Of a stretch of 58,074 bases of DNA, positions 27,358 to 36,141 are shown piece by piece. The translations under genes and the position numbers were made by a program. Source of the DNA: Methylobacterium sp. E-045 (lineage in GTDB: Bacteria > Pseudomonadota > Alphaproteobacteria > Rhizobiales > Beijerinckiaceae); the NCBI RefSeq assembly GCF_022829685.1, contig NZ_JAKSYE010000060.1:1-58074 (forward strand), read 5' to 3'. The notes under the pieces were generated by a model. The model had not been told where the DNA came from. It did no database searches and saw only the letters and a list, made by a program, of their open reading frames with translations. Each line of letters begins with the position of its first letter. Position 1 is the first letter of the stretch.

Positions 27358-28371
27358 ATGATGGGTCTGCACTGGCTAGGACTGATCGCGGGCGCGATGC
27401 TCGGGCTGATCGTCAGCGTGCTCGCGGCCGGAGCCCTCGTCACCCTGATCGTCACCCTGCGGGTCGGCACCCGGTTTCCGCCGCAAGGGCCTTTCATCGA
27501 GGTGGATGGCGGGCGGCTCGCCACCATCGAGGCCGGCCCGAAGGCGTCGTCGAAGGGGACCGTCGTGCTCCTGCACGGAGCCTCCGCCAACGCGGCCGAC
27601 CCGATGGAGGGTGTCGGCCGCAGGCTCGGCGAGAGCGGCTTTCGCGTGATCGCCTTCGACAGGCCCGGATACGGCTGGAGCGACCGCATCGGCGGTCGTG
27701 AAGGGGCGAGCCCGGCGGCGCAGGGCCATGCGATCGCGCAGGCGATCGGGCGGATGGGGACGGGCCCCGTGATCCTGCTCGGCCATTCCTGGTCCGGCGC
27801 CCTCGCCACCGCCATCGCCCTCGACCATCCGGAGGTCGTCTCGGGCCTCGTGCTCGTGGCGCCGGTGGCGATGCCGTTTTCCGCCATGCCGCCCCTGCCG
27901 TGGTATTACCGCCTCGCGCTGAAGCCTCCGGTGGCCTGGCTGCTCAGCCGCACCGTCGCGACGCCGCTCGGCCTCTATTATCTGGAGCGCGCGGGTCGTG
28001 CGGCCTTCCGGCCACAGGAACTCCCCGGGGACTATCTCGAGCGCAGCCGCTCGGCCCTGGTGCTGCGCCCTCCGACGATGCTCGCGAATCTCGAAGACCT
28101 GATCGGCCTGCCCGCCGCCCTGGCGGCCCAGGCGCCGCGCTATGGGACCATCGCCGTACCGACGGTCATCGTCTCCGGCGATGCGGATGCGGCCGTTCCG
28201 TCGACGCGGCATGCCGAACCCCTCGCCAGAATCATCCCCGGCGCCCGGCTCGTTCTCCTGCCGGGCATCGGTCACATGGTGCCCTACATGGCGACGGACG
28301 CCCTCGTGGATGCCGTCGAAGGGCTCGCCGTCCGGATCGGCGCGACGGGACAGGCACCCGTCGCGCCCTGA
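27358..28371 (+). CDS. Membrane-anchored alpha/beta hydrolase
   Basis: 337 residues. A long hydrophobic N-terminal segment (about 8-37) anchors it. The alpha/beta-hydrolase core has LLHGASANAAD as the oxyanion region, the nucleophile elbow LGHSWSGA (Ser144), an acid in VSGDADAAVPS (about 275-277) and His306 in GIGHMVP. This resembles bacterial lipase or haloperoxidase-like hydrolases. It shares an operon with the TPR gene. It is convergent with pyk with only 7 bp between stops. The substrate is unknown. Confidence 0.85.
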   Translation: MMGLHWLGLIAGAMLGLIVSVLAAGALVTLIVTLRVGTRFPPQGPFIEVDGGRLATIEAGPKASSKGTVVLLHGASANAADPMEGVGRRLGESGFRVIAFDRPGYGWSDRIGGREGASPAAQGHAIAQAIGRMGTGPVILLGHSWSGALATAIALDHPEVVSGLVLVAPVAMPFSAMPPLPWYYRLALKPPVAWLLSRTVATPLGLYYLERAGRAAFRPQELPGDYLERSRSALVLRPPTMLANLEDLIGLPAALAAQAPRYGTIAVPTVIVSGDADAAVPSTRHAEPLARIIPGARLVLLPGIGHMVPYMATDALVDAVEGLAVRIGATGQAPVAP

Positions 28372-28378
28372 CAGTCGA

Positions 28379-29815
28379 TCAGGCTCTTGCGGCGTGATCG
28401 CGGGTGACGAAGGCGATCCGCACCAGGTTGGTGGCGCCCGGCGTCCCGAACGGCACGCCGGCCACCACGATGACGCGATCACCGATCTCGGCGAATCGCT
28501 CGCGAACGGCGAATTTCGCCGCGCGGAACGCCATGTCGTCCACGTCGCTGGCATCGTTGGTGACGATCGGATGCGTGCCCCAGCACATCGCCAGGCGCCG
28601 GGCGGTCTCGCGCTTCGGGGTCAGCGCGATGATCGTGGCATTGGGCCGCGAGCGGGCCAGGCGCAGGGCCGTCGATCCCGAATGCGTCCAGGCCATGATG
28701 GCGGAGAGGCCGAGAGCGTCGACCATCTGATGGGCGGCCGCCGCGATGGCGTCCGACGCGGTGGCGTCGGGCTCGGAGCGCTGCGCCGTGAGGATCGTCC
28801 AATAGAGGGCGTCGCGCTCCACCTGCTCGGCGATGCGGCTCATCATCGAGATCGCCTCGATGGGGAAGGCGCCGGACGCGCTCTCCGCCGAGAGCATCAC
28901 CGCATCGGCGCCCTCGTAGACGGCGGTCGCCACGTCCGAGACCTCGGCGCGCGTCGGCACCGGGGCGGTGATCATCGATTCGAGCATCTGCGTCGCGACC
29001 ACGACGGGCTTGCCGAGACGACGGGCCCCACGCGTGATCCGCTTCTGCACGCCGGGCACCTGCTCCAGCGGCATCTCCACACCAAGATCGCCGCGCGCCA
29101 CCATGATGCCGTCGGAGATCTCGATGATCTCGTCGAGGCGGGTGAGGGCCTGCGGCTTCTCGATCTTGGCCATGACCAGGGCACGGCCGGCGGCGACCTT
29201 CTTCACCTCGGCCACGTCCTCGGGGCGCTGGACGAAGGAGACCGCGATCCAGTCCGCCCCGGCATTGAGCCCGGCCTCGAGGTCGCCGCGATCCTTCTCC
29301 GTCATCGCCGCCACCGGGATCACGGTGTCGGGCAGGGACACGCCCTTGCGGTTGGAGATCCTGCCGCCGATGACGACCTCCGTCACCGCGCGTCCCTCGG
29401 AGACGTCGGTCACGACCAGGCGCAGCTTTCCGTCGTCGATGATGACGACGTGGCCGGGCTCCAGAGCCGAGAGAATCTCGGGATGCGGCAGGTAGACCCG
29501 ATGGATGTCGCCCGGGGTCGGATCCGAATCGAGGACGAAGGAGGCCCCGTTCTCGAGGATCGCGCTGCCCTCGGCGAAGGCGGCGACCCGCAGTTTCGGC
29601 CCCTGGAGATCCACCAGCACCGCGATGGGCCGGCGCAGCTCGCGCTCGATGGTGCGGATCACCTCGATCTTCTCGGGCAATTTCTCGCGCGGAAGATGGC
29701 TCATGTTGAGCCGGAACACGTCCGCACCGGCGCGGAACAGCTTCTCGATCATCTCCGGCGTATCGGAAGCCGGACCGAGGGTGGCGATGATCTTCGTGCG
29801 GCGCGAGCGTTTCAC
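28379..29815 (-). CDS. pyk: Pyruvate kinase
   Basis: 478 residues from a GTG at 29815 with TTGGAG upstream; this gives the standard N-terminus VKRSRRTKIIATLGPASD. Catalytic and metal features are RLNMSH, VDLQGPKLR, VMAKIEKPQAL, GIMVARGDLGVEMPLEQVP (signature with Lys/Glu/Asp), ATQMLESM and SDVATAVYEGADAVMLSAE. The C-terminal allosteric domain is complete. It converts PEP and ADP to pyruvate and ATP; in serine-cycle methylotrophs it competes with PEP carboxylase for PEP. A longer frame to 29983 is leader sequence without similarity. Confidence 0.96.
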   Translation of the reverse strand: MKRSRRTKIIATLGPASDTPEMIEKLFRAGADVFRLNMSHLPREKLPEKIEVIRTIERELRRPIAVLVDLQGPKLRVAAFAEGSAILENGASFVLDSDPTPGDIHRVYLPHPEILSALEPGHVVIIDDGKLRLVVTDVSEGRAVTEVVIGGRISNRKGVSLPDTVIPVAAMTEKDRGDLEAGLNAGADWIAVSFVQRPEDVAEVKKVAAGRALVMAKIEKPQALTRLDEIIEISDGIMVARGDLGVEMPLEQVPGVQKRITRGARRLGKPVVVATQMLESMITAPVPTRAEVSDVATAVYEGADAVMLSAESASGAFPIEAISMMSRIAEQVERDALYWTILTAQRSEPDATASDAIAAAAHQMVDALGLSAIMAWTHSGSTALRLARSRPNATIIALTPKRETARRLAMCWGTHPIVTNDASDVDDMAFRAAKFAVRERFAEIGDRVIVVAGVPFGTPGATNLVRIAFVTRDHAARA

Positions 29816-30174
29816 TCCGGTCTCCAATTTTTCGAGGATACCCGTCGGTTTCGATCGGCCGATTGTGGGTAGGGGGGCCAGAAGCACTGCGACGGCATAC
29901 ACGTCAAGCTGCTGAGACTTGTTCTCTCCGGCCTCACCGAGGGGGTAGCTGCCGCCTATGGAGCCAATGTGACTGAAGGGCACGTTCGCCGGCTTCGCAA
30001 GCTGCGAGACGATATGCGGGAATCATGGGCTCGACACTCGAACCTTGCCAACCCAAAATCACCTGCTGCGGAAAGGTGTTCGGGTTTACAGAATTGTCCG
30101 GCATGCTGTACCTCGCACGTGCAATGCCGGACGCCCAGTCGGGTTTGGGTCGAGATTGGACAGGAGTGAGTTCG
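29816..30174. other. Intergenic region between pyk and a small basic protein gene
   Basis: 359 bp upstream of two divergent genes, lower in GC than the genes to its left. Several short frames overlap here on both strands, none with recognisable features. I see no tRNA or riboswitch. Confidence 0.4.
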
Positions 30175-30330
30175 ATGAACGAACAACATACCCCTCCTCG
30201 TTCGGAAAAAGCCGAACTGAAGCGCCAAGCCCGCATAAAAGTGCGCAAGGACGCTCACATTGAGGCTCGGAAGGCGGAACGTAAACAGAAGCGTATTGCT
30301 AGCCGCACGTCCGATGCGGGAAAATCCTGA
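30175..30330 (+). CDS. Small lysine/arginine-rich hypothetical protein
   Basis: 51 residues from the ATG at 30175 with AGGAG at good spacing (caggagtgagttcg). The composition is extremely charged: KAELKRQARIKVRKDAHIEARKAERKQKRI is one long amphipathic, probably helical run. It is unrecognised; a nucleic-acid-binding role is a guess from charge alone. It precedes the GT61 gene by 44 bp in the same orientation and in the same lower-GC segment, so the two may have arrived together. Confidence 0.5.
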   Translation: MNEQHTPPRSEKAELKRQARIKVRKDAHIEARKAERKQKRIASRTSDAGKS

Positions 30331-30374
30331 ATCTCCTCGGCCAAATTTTCGATTAAGAACAGGATTAGTGATCA

Positions 30375-31868
30375 GTGCTATTTGGCGCCCCTTCCAAATC
30401 TATTAGTCGCGCACGAGAAGCAGTAAGGACCTGCCGCGACGAGGCAGCGGCCAATCGCTGGGATCAGGTAATAGCAATCACTGACAACCCCGAGCTGATT
30501 ACACAACAACCACAGCTGCTTCTTCAACGCCTGCAGGCTGCCTTTATTCTTGCCGATGACGATATTATCGGCCGCATCTTGAAGGATCTTCCCAACGCAG
30601 CGCTTCCGCAAGCGGTAAAGTTTGCGACTGTGCGGCAACTTGCTGTTAACAAGCGCGCACATCTGGCGGCCCGCCTACTCATAGACACGTCATCCCTTCA
30701 CGATACGACACGTTTTCTCAAGTCGACTGGCCTCGTTTTTAAGAACCTGCGCGACGCCAAGCTCAAACGTGAGCTTCTTGATCTGGTCGCGAAGGTGAGT
30801 GGAGGCGGATCGTCGATAAAACCAACTGTATCTAAACTGACATTTGCTCCTCAGCCTGCTCAGGAAGTTTTCGGTAGCGTCAAGCTCGTTGCATCGTCCA
30901 ACACTGATGCGATTCACCTCAAGGGTTTGAAACGTGAAGTTGCGATATTCAATCGGCTCATTGCACGCCCCCTGAAACCCACAGTTTCTGAGTACAGGAA
31001 CGTTTTCACCCATCCATCCGGGCAAATTTGGACCGAGAACAAAGCGATCGTCGTTTCGAAGGGGTTCCCCCTCGATGTCACCGACAGGACCCAAGCGGAG
31101 AATATACCGCTCGCGCTTGGTCTCAATCGTGGAAGCCGCGGAATATATCATTGGCTCATTGATTATCTTCCAAGACTAGCATGGCTCAAAAGCAGTGATT
31201 TGATCGAAAATGAGGGGTGCAAAATCCTTCTCAACGCTGCGCGGTCCAGCTTCGAGCAAGATACTCTCGAAATGCTCGAGCTTGGAAATGCAGTCCAAAA
31301 GCTAGACAGATCGGTCTTCGTCGAACGCCTGTTGGTCGCGCGGGTCGGTTTCCGTGGCATGTCAGGATGGCGCCATCTAGACAGCATCTACGAAGAACTT
31401 GGTGAACGCGCGAGCACCTTGGCCGCAAGCAACTCCGCTGAACTACCGGATCGCGTCTACGTGACACGACGAGACGCCGCCCGGCGTGTGATGAAGAATG
31501 AAGCTAATGTGGAAGCCGTAGCGAGAAAGCTCGGATTCACCGTGATGGAGTTCTCAAAGATCCCTCTCTGGCACCAATTCGCTATCGCCCGGCATGCCTC
31601 GGTCATCATGTCCCCTCACGGCGCTGGATTATCTCACATCATTGTCGCGAACCCCGGCCTTCAAGTGATCGAGATCCTTCCGATCATGGAGGGGACGTAC
31701 CAGCTGCGTTTCAATTACGCTCGCCTTTCAATCGTCAAGGGCCATCGATATTCCGCGTGGCTCGAACCCCAGCATCCAGGCTTTGATGCATGGACTGTCG
31801 ATCTGCCGGCTTTCACGACTTTCCTCAAGAAGACTCTCAAGGCACAGCCGGCTGGCTCGGGTCGGTGA
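30375..31868 (+). CDS. Glycosyltransferase family 61 protein
   Basis: 497 residues from GTG. The C-terminal half has the GT61 (DUF563) signature: GIYHWLIDYLPRLAWLKSS, RVYVTRRDAARRVMKNE, HQFAIARHASVIMSPHGAGLSHI and VIEILP. The N-terminal about 180 residues form a helical region (QQPQLLLQRLQAAFILADDD). Members add sugars such as xylose or GlcNAc in glycan or LPS synthesis. Base composition is visibly lower in GC than neighbours and codon choice includes many A/T-ending codons, which suggests recent transfer. Its 3' end overlaps the convergent DUF1036 gene by 32 bp. Confidence 0.85.
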   Translation: MLFGAPSKSISRAREAVRTCRDEAAANRWDQVIAITDNPELITQQPQLLLQRLQAAFILADDDIIGRILKDLPNAALPQAVKFATVRQLAVNKRAHLAARLLIDTSSLHDTTRFLKSTGLVFKNLRDAKLKRELLDLVAKVSGGGSSIKPTVSKLTFAPQPAQEVFGSVKLVASSNTDAIHLKGLKREVAIFNRLIARPLKPTVSEYRNVFTHPSGQIWTENKAIVVSKGFPLDVTDRTQAENIPLALGLNRGSRGIYHWLIDYLPRLAWLKSSDLIENEGCKILLNAARSSFEQDTLEMLELGNAVQKLDRSVFVERLLVARVGFRGMSGWRHLDSIYEELGERASTLAASNSAELPDRVYVTRRDAARRVMKNEANVEAVARKLGFTVMEFSKIPLWHQFAIARHASVIMSPHGAGLSHIIVANPGLQVIEILPIMEGTYQLRFNYARLSIVKGHRYSAWLEPQHPGFDAWTVDLPAFTTFLKKTLKAQPAGSGR

Positions 31869-32268
31869 GCTGGATCGTCCAGCTCTTCTGCTCGCCGGTA
31901 TCGACCTCGTAGAAGCCGTTGCGGTCGTAGCCTCGTGCGAGACAATCCTCGACGCCGCGTATCGTGAATTCGGTGTCGCGGGTGCACATGAGCGAGCGGC
32001 CGTTCCACTCGCCGCCGCGGGTATAGTCCACCGCGTAGACGTAATAGAACCGCGCCGCCAGGGCGCCGCGCAGCAGGGTTTCGCACCCTTTGGGCGCCAC
32101 GTCCCACCATCCTTCCGTCACCCAGCCCTGCGTATCGCGATAGCCCAGCGAGATGCCGACCTTGCTGGCGGTCTGGTTGCACATGCGCAGATCGGCGCGG
32201 GCGGGCGCGGCGGTGAGGAACAGAACGGCCAGCGCGGGGGCGAGCCGGAGACCCTTTCCCCTCCCCAC
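31837..32268 (-). CDS. Secreted DUF1036 domain protein
   Basis: 143 residues from a GTG at 32268. The signal peptide is GRGKGLRLAPALAVLFLTAAPARA, then DLRMCNQTASKVGISLGYRD. DUF1036 marks follow: WVTEGWWDVAPKGCETLLRG, YYVYAVDYTRGGEWNG, LMCTRDTEFTIRGVEDCLARGY and GFYEVDTGEQKSWTIQL. Cysteines at the start and middle could pair in the periplasm. Function unknown. An alternative GTG at 32304 would couple it to the glycerate kinase stop; the long frame beyond that is antisense-frame to the kinase. The chosen GTG lies inside a hairpin repeat. Confidence 0.78.
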   Translation of the reverse strand: MGRGKGLRLAPALAVLFLTAAPARADLRMCNQTASKVGISLGYRDTQGWVTEGWWDVAPKGCETLLRGALAARFYYVYAVDYTRGGEWNGRSLMCTRDTEFTIRGVEDCLARGYDRNGFYEVDTGEQKSWTIQLTDPSQPAVP

Positions 32269-32284
32269 GCGCGGCGGGGAGGGG
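32258..32284. repeat. Palindromic GC-rich element between glycerate kinase and DUF1036 genes
   Basis: CCCCTCCCC, nine-base loop ACGCGCGGC, GGGGAGGGG: a 9-bp perfect stem. It has the look of the small REP-like palindromes common in GC-rich genomes. It overlaps the start codon and first codons of the DUF1036 gene. Confidence 0.5.
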
Positions 32285-32308
32285 GCCTGTGGGCAACGGT
32301 TCACGCCG

Positions 32309-33637
32309 TTAGCCGACGAGGATGATGCGGCAATCGTTGACATTGGTGCGCGTGGGACCTGGCTGGACGAGATCGCCGATCGTGGCGAAGAACTTCGTCG
32401 AATCATTGTCCGCGAGCATCGCAGCGGGATCGAGGCCGGCGGCACGGGCACGCGCCAGGGTCGTCGGGTCGACGAGACCGCCGGCCGGATCGGTGGCCTC
32501 GCCGCGTCCGCCATCGGTGCCGTCGGTATCGGCGGCGATGCCGAGAATGCCGGATTCGCCGTCGAGGCCGAGGGCGAGGGCGAGGGCGTATTCCTGGTTC
32601 GGGCCGCCATGGCCCTCGCCGACGATGGTCACGGTGAGTTCGCCGCCGGAGATGATCGCCACCTTGCGGCCGGCCGCCTTCATCTCCTTAGCGAGGGCGG
32701 CGTGTTCCGCCGCGACCTCACGGGCCTCGCCTTCCACATCGGGGCCGAGCATCACGATCTCGTAGCCGGCGCGCTTGGCCGCTTCGGACGCAGCGTTCAA
32801 AGCGTCGATGGGACGGGCGATGATGCGGTACTCGGCTCGGGCGAAGGAGGGGTCGCCTGCCTTCGGGGTCTCGTTGGCCGGGTCGTTGAGGAGCGCCTTG
32901 GCGGTCTCCGGCAGGGGGATGTTGCGGCGCTCGCAGATCGCGCGGGCGTCGGCGAGGGTCGAGGGATCGGGCACGGTCGGTCCCGAGGCGATGACCGCCG
33001 GATCGTCGTGCGGTACGTCGGAGATGGCCAGGGTCAGGATCGAGCGGGCGTTGCGGGCCATCATGGCGAGACGTCCGCCCTTGATCCGGGAAAGGTGCTT
33101 GCGCACCGCGTTGATCTCGTTGATCGGCGCGCCCGAGCGCAGCAGCGCCTTGGTGACCGCCTGTTTCTCGGTAAGGGTGAGGTCGCCGGCGGGCGCGATC
33201 CAGTTGGCCGAACCGCCGCCCGAGAGCAGCACGAGCACGTCGTCCTCCGGACCGGCATCGGCCGCGATCTTCAGGGCGTCGATGGTGGCGTCGATGCCGG
33301 CCTGGTCCGGCACCGGGTGCCCGGCCTCGACCATGCGGATCATCGGCGCCTCCTCGCCGTAGCCGTGACGGGCCACCGCCAGGCCGACGATGCGGCTCTC
33401 GTCGACGCCGTGCTGCTCCCGGTAGAACCGGCTCGCCACGGCGGCCATGCTGCCGCCGGCCTTGCCGGCACCGAGGATGATCAGCCGTCCCGTCCCGGGG
33501 GCGGGCAGGTGCGGCACCAGGCAGCGGGACGGATGCGCGGCGGCGATCGCCTCGTCGAGGAAGCCGAGAAGCAGGCCGCGAGCGGCGTCGTGGGACGAAG
33601 GAGAGGAAGCGGGCGAGGCGTCTGAAGGCGCGGTCAT
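32309..33637 (-). CDS. gckA: Glycerate 2-kinase (type II, DUF4147 family)
   Basis: 442 residues from the ATG at 33637. Features: GRLIILGAGKAGGSMA, RHGYGE, EAGHPVPD, VLLSGGGSANW, INAVRKHLSRIKGGRLA, SDVPHDDPAVIASGPT, the ISGGELTVTIVGEGHGGPNQE run and AADTDGTDG. It phosphorylates D-glycerate to 2-phosphoglycerate with ATP. In methylotrophs this is a serine-cycle step that feeds enolase and PEP. Methylobacterium gck genes are of this class. The frame continues upstream to 33904 without similarity. Confidence 0.88.
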   Translation of the reverse strand: MTAPSDASPASSPSSHDAARGLLLGFLDEAIAAAHPSRCLVPHLPAPGTGRLIILGAGKAGGSMAAVASRFYREQHGVDESRIVGLAVARHGYGEEAPMIRMVEAGHPVPDQAGIDATIDALKIAADAGPEDDVLVLLSGGGSANWIAPAGDLTLTEKQAVTKALLRSGAPINEINAVRKHLSRIKGGRLAMMARNARSILTLAISDVPHDDPAVIASGPTVPDPSTLADARAICERRNIPLPETAKALLNDPANETPKAGDPSFARAEYRIIARPIDALNAASEAAKRAGYEIVMLGPDVEGEAREVAAEHAALAKEMKAAGRKVAIISGGELTVTIVGEGHGGPNQEYALALALGLDGESGILGIAADTDGTDGGRGEATDPAGGLVDPTTLARARAAGLDPAAMLADNDSTKFFATIGDLVQPGPTRTNVNDCRIILVG

Positions 33638-33842
33638 GGCGTGTCCGTGTCTTATCGAGGTCCGATCGCGCGGGCCGGATTGCTTGTCCGCCGGATTGTT
33701 GCCGTGGCGGCGCGATCGCCTATACGTGCTGTGCCCGAGCCCTGCCGCCTCGGCAAGCGTGCGATGACGCGACCGGCGGCGTGTTTCCTGCCTGCCGAGG
33801 GGGATTTCCTCCCGATCGGCCCCGAAGGACCGTGTCCGCCAC

Positions 33843-34589
33843 ATGTTTCCGCCGCATCCCGTCGAGACGATTCCCGGCAATCCCGCCCTGGGGCTCCTCC
33901 TCATCTGCGAGCATGCCTCGAATCACGTTCCCGAGGATCTGGCGCAGCTCGGCGTTCCGGAACGGGAATTCGCGCGTCACATCGCCTACGATATCGGCGC
34001 GGCCGAGGTCACCCGACGTCTGGCGGCGCATCTGGGCGTGCCGGCCATCCTCACGCGGTTCTCGCGCCTCGTCATCGATCCCAACCGGGGGCGGGAGGAC
34101 CCGACTTTGGTCATGCGCCTGTCGGACGGTGCCGTGGTGCCGGGCAACGCCCGCATCGACGAGGCCGGAAAAGAGGAGCGCATCCGGCGCTTCTACGTGC
34201 CGTTCGACGAGGCGGTGGATGCGGCCGTGGCACAGGCCATGGCGGCTTGCGTGCCACCCTCCATCGTGACGATGCACAGTTTCACGGCGTCCTGGCGGGG
34301 ATACATGCGGCCCTGGCACGTGGGCATCCTCTGGGACGGGGACGACCGCATGAGCGCGCCCCTCATCGCCGGCCTGCGCGCCGATCCCGCCGGGCTGACG
34401 GTGGGCGACAACGAGCCCTATGGCGGCGGCCTGCCGGGCGACACGATTGACCGCCACGCCATCGCCCGCGGCCTGCCCAATGCCCTGGTGGAGATCCGGC
34501 AGGATCTCATCGCCGAGGAGCCGGGCCAGATCGAATGGGCCGCACGCTTCGCCAAGCTCCTCCGGCCGCTGATGCCGACACGGGGCTGA
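33843..34589 (+). CDS. N-formylglutamate amidohydrolase family protein
   Basis: 248 residues. Family marks: LLICEHASNHVPEDL, HIAYDIGAAEVTRRLA, ILTRFSRLVIDPNRG, MHSFTASWRGYMRPWHVGIL and DNEPYGGGLPGDTIDRHA, with ALVEIRQDLI near the end. The His/Glu/Asp residues in these stretches are the expected metal ligands. The classic reaction releases formate from N-formylglutamate in histidine breakdown. No hut genes are adjacent, and many family members are uncharacterised. It is divergent from gckA and ends at a shared bidirectional terminator. Confidence 0.85.
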   Translation: MFPPHPVETIPGNPALGLLLICEHASNHVPEDLAQLGVPEREFARHIAYDIGAAEVTRRLAAHLGVPAILTRFSRLVIDPNRGREDPTLVMRLSDGAVVPGNARIDEAGKEERIRRFYVPFDEAVDAAVAQAMAACVPPSIVTMHSFTASWRGYMRPWHVGILWDGDDRMSAPLIAGLRADPAGLTVGDNEPYGGGLPGDTIDRHAIARGLPNALVEIRQDLIAEEPGQIEWAARFAKLLRPLMPTRG

Positions 34590-34620
34590 CCGTCATCGTG
34601 AGCCGACACCCAACACAGAC

Positions 34621-34652
34621 GAAGGCGGCGGAGCTCACGCCCCGCCGCTTTC
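34621..34652. terminator. Bidirectional terminator
   Basis: GAAGGCGGCGG pairs with CCGCCGCTTTC around a 10-nt loop: 11 pairs including one G-U. It has A and T tracts on both sides and lies between two convergent genes. Confidence 0.75.
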
Positions 34653-34674
34653 GTCATCGTCGTAAGGTCCGGGT

Positions 34675-34947
34675 TTAGCGGGGGCCGCCGGAGGTGCGGC
34701 CGTACTGCCAGACCGGGAAGCTATTATGCTCGGCATTGCCTTCCTGGGCGGAATCGCTGTCGCGCCGGCTGACGACCGAGCCCGTGGTCAGATCGTCATC
34801 GATGAGGACCTGACGGTCGGCATAGCCGGGAGCCGCGTTGGCCGAGATACCGGCAGGAGCCGTGTAGCTCTGGGCCAGGGCGGGAGAAGCGACAGCGGCC
34901 GCGCTCAAGACAACGGCAGCAATAGCGGAAGCAAGACGGGTCTTCAT
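34675..34947 (-). CDS. Small secreted protein of unknown function
   Basis: 90 residues with a clear signal peptide (MKTRLASAIAAVVLSAAAVASPALA, cleaved before QSYTAP). The mature part is about 65 residues, hydrophilic, with GYADRQVLIDDDLTTGSVVSRRDS and EGNAEHNSFPVWQYGRTSG. I do not recognise the family. Comparable short periplasmic proteins with a TGS stretch are common in Methylobacterium. Its 3' end meets the terminator after the amidohydrolase gene. Confidence 0.72.
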   Translation of the reverse strand: MKTRLASAIAAVVLSAAAVASPALAQSYTAPAGISANAAPGYADRQVLIDDDLTTGSVVSRRDSDSAQEGNAEHNSFPVWQYGRTSGGPR

Positions 34948-35300
34948 GACTGAGTCCTATTAGATGTCGCGGTCTCCGTCATAGGGCGGTGGGCCGTGAG
35001 TTCTTGTATAGACCCAACATAGGACGACCTCCGTCGCAATGTCGTGCGATTTGGCACCCCATGCACGAGACGACTGACGAGTGCCCATGAGGAGCTTGGC
35101 CCTGCGCCGGTTGCACGCAGCGGGCGGCAGGGACCGCCGTGGCTGTCGCCCGCGGGGGCCGCAGGCGGGGACGCGCCGTGGTACCGGCTCGAAGGCCGTG
35201 ATCGCCCCCCGCTCGGAGACGGGACCGCATGACAGCGATGGTGTATCCTGCAGCGGACGCGGCAGCACCCGACCGCACGCCCCATGACAAGGATCCGACC
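34948..35300. other. Intergenic region between divergent small genes
   Basis: 353 bp between the secreted-protein gene and the DUF1244 gene. Short frames on both strands lack protein character. It probably holds two promoters; I cannot place them. No tRNA or riboswitch is evident. Confidence 0.4.
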
Positions 35301-35609
35301 ATGACCGAGATCGACCCCGCCACCCGGACCGAGCTCGAAGCCGCGGTCTTCCGCCGCCTCGTGGCGCATCTTCAGAAGCGCGGCGACGTGCAGAACATCG
35401 ACCTGATGAACATGGCCGGCTTCTGCCGCAACTGTCTGTCGAACTGGATGAAGGACGCCGCCGACGAGCGCGGCCTCGACCTCAGCAAGGACGAGAGCCG
35501 TGAACGCGTCTACGGAATGCCCTATGAGGAATGGAAGCGGCTGAACCAGGCCGAGGCCACGCCCGAGCAACAGGCAGCGTTTTCAAAGGCGCAAGCCGAG
35601 CCGCACTGA
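35301..35609 (+). CDS. DUF1244 family protein
   Basis: 102 residues from the ATG at 35301 with AGGA upstream. Family core: AAVFRRLVAHLQKRGDVQNIDLMNMAGFCRNCLSNW, then KDESRERVYGMPYEEWK. The CRNC pair of cysteines is conserved in the family. It is a short helical cytosolic protein of unknown role. The frame to 35229 has no similarity. The stop codon overlaps the first bases of a repeat element. Confidence 0.85.
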   Translation: MTEIDPATRTELEAAVFRRLVAHLQKRGDVQNIDLMNMAGFCRNCLSNWMKDAADERGLDLSKDESRERVYGMPYEEWKRLNQAEATPEQQAAFSKAQAEPH

Positions 35610-35688
35610 GTGTCTCTCACAAAACTGCCGATGCGCCGTCGTGCTCCGAGCGAGACCACACCGAGACCGGGAGTTTTGTGAGGCACTC
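35608..35688. repeat. 81-bp palindromic repeat, copy A
   Basis: It starts GAGTGTCTCTCACAAAACT and ends AGTTTTGTGAGGCACTC, so the ends are imperfect inverted repeats (two-base bulge). It aligns without gaps to copy B at 37546-37626 with 13 mismatches, about 84% identity. No coding capacity. Behaves like a miniature inverted-repeat or REP-type element. Confidence 0.85.
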
Positions 35689-35773
35689 TAAGCTTCCGGT
35701 AAGCGTGATCGCTTAACCAGCCTCCTCCGGCGCATCCGACCCGATGCGCGTCAGATCAGGAATTGAGACGCTC

Positions 35774-36040
35774 ATGGCCGCTTCCGCCGCACCCGCCGTC
35801 GATGCCTCCTCGGTTGCCGCCGACCAGCTCAAGAGCTTCATCGAGCGCATCGAGCGCCTGGAGGAGGAGAAGGCCGGCCTCGCCGGCGATATCAAGGACG
35901 TCTACTCCGAGGCCAAGGGCACCGGCTTCGACGTGAAGGCCCTGCGCAAGATCATCTCCCTGCGCAAGAAGGACCATGCCGAGCGCCAGGAGGAAGAGGC
36001 GATCCTGGAACTCTACATGCAGGCCCTCGGCATGGTGTAG
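35774..36040 (+). CDS. gapR: GapR-like nucleoid-associated protein (DUF2312)
   Basis: 88 residues from the ATG at 35774. The DUF2312 core is [20 protein letters not shown], then [20 protein letters not shown], then [20 protein letters not shown], ending LYMQALGM. Helical, with a basic central section. In Caulobacter GapR is a tetramer that clamps overtwisted DNA ahead of polymerases and helps topoisomerases. A ten-residue upstream extension is possible but the conserved part begins after the chosen start. Confidence 0.9.
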   Translation: MAASAAPAVDASSVAADQLKSFIERIERLEEEKAGLAGDIKDVYSEAKGTGFDVKALRKIISLRKKDHAERQEEEAILELYMQALGMV

Positions 36041-36111
36041 GCCGACATCGCCGCGTGCGGGCGCGTGCCTCCCGCGCCTACGGCCACAGCCACGACACGA
36101 CGTGCCACGCG

Positions 36112-36138
36112 GGCGGGAGGTCCTCGGCGCCTCCCGCC
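36112..36138. terminator. Hairpin between convergent gapR and CLC genes
   Basis: GGCGGGAGG, nine-base loop, CCTCCCGCC: a 9-bp stem directly beside the CLC stop. No T-run on either strand, so moderate confidence. Confidence 0.5.
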
Positions 36139-36141
36139 GCC

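Noticed and set aside
35100..35200. TGGCAC stretch as a sigma-54 promoter before the DUF1244 gene
   Set aside because: The distance between the GG and GC elements (at about 35052) is 8 bases rather than 10, so it does not fit the -24/-12 consensus.
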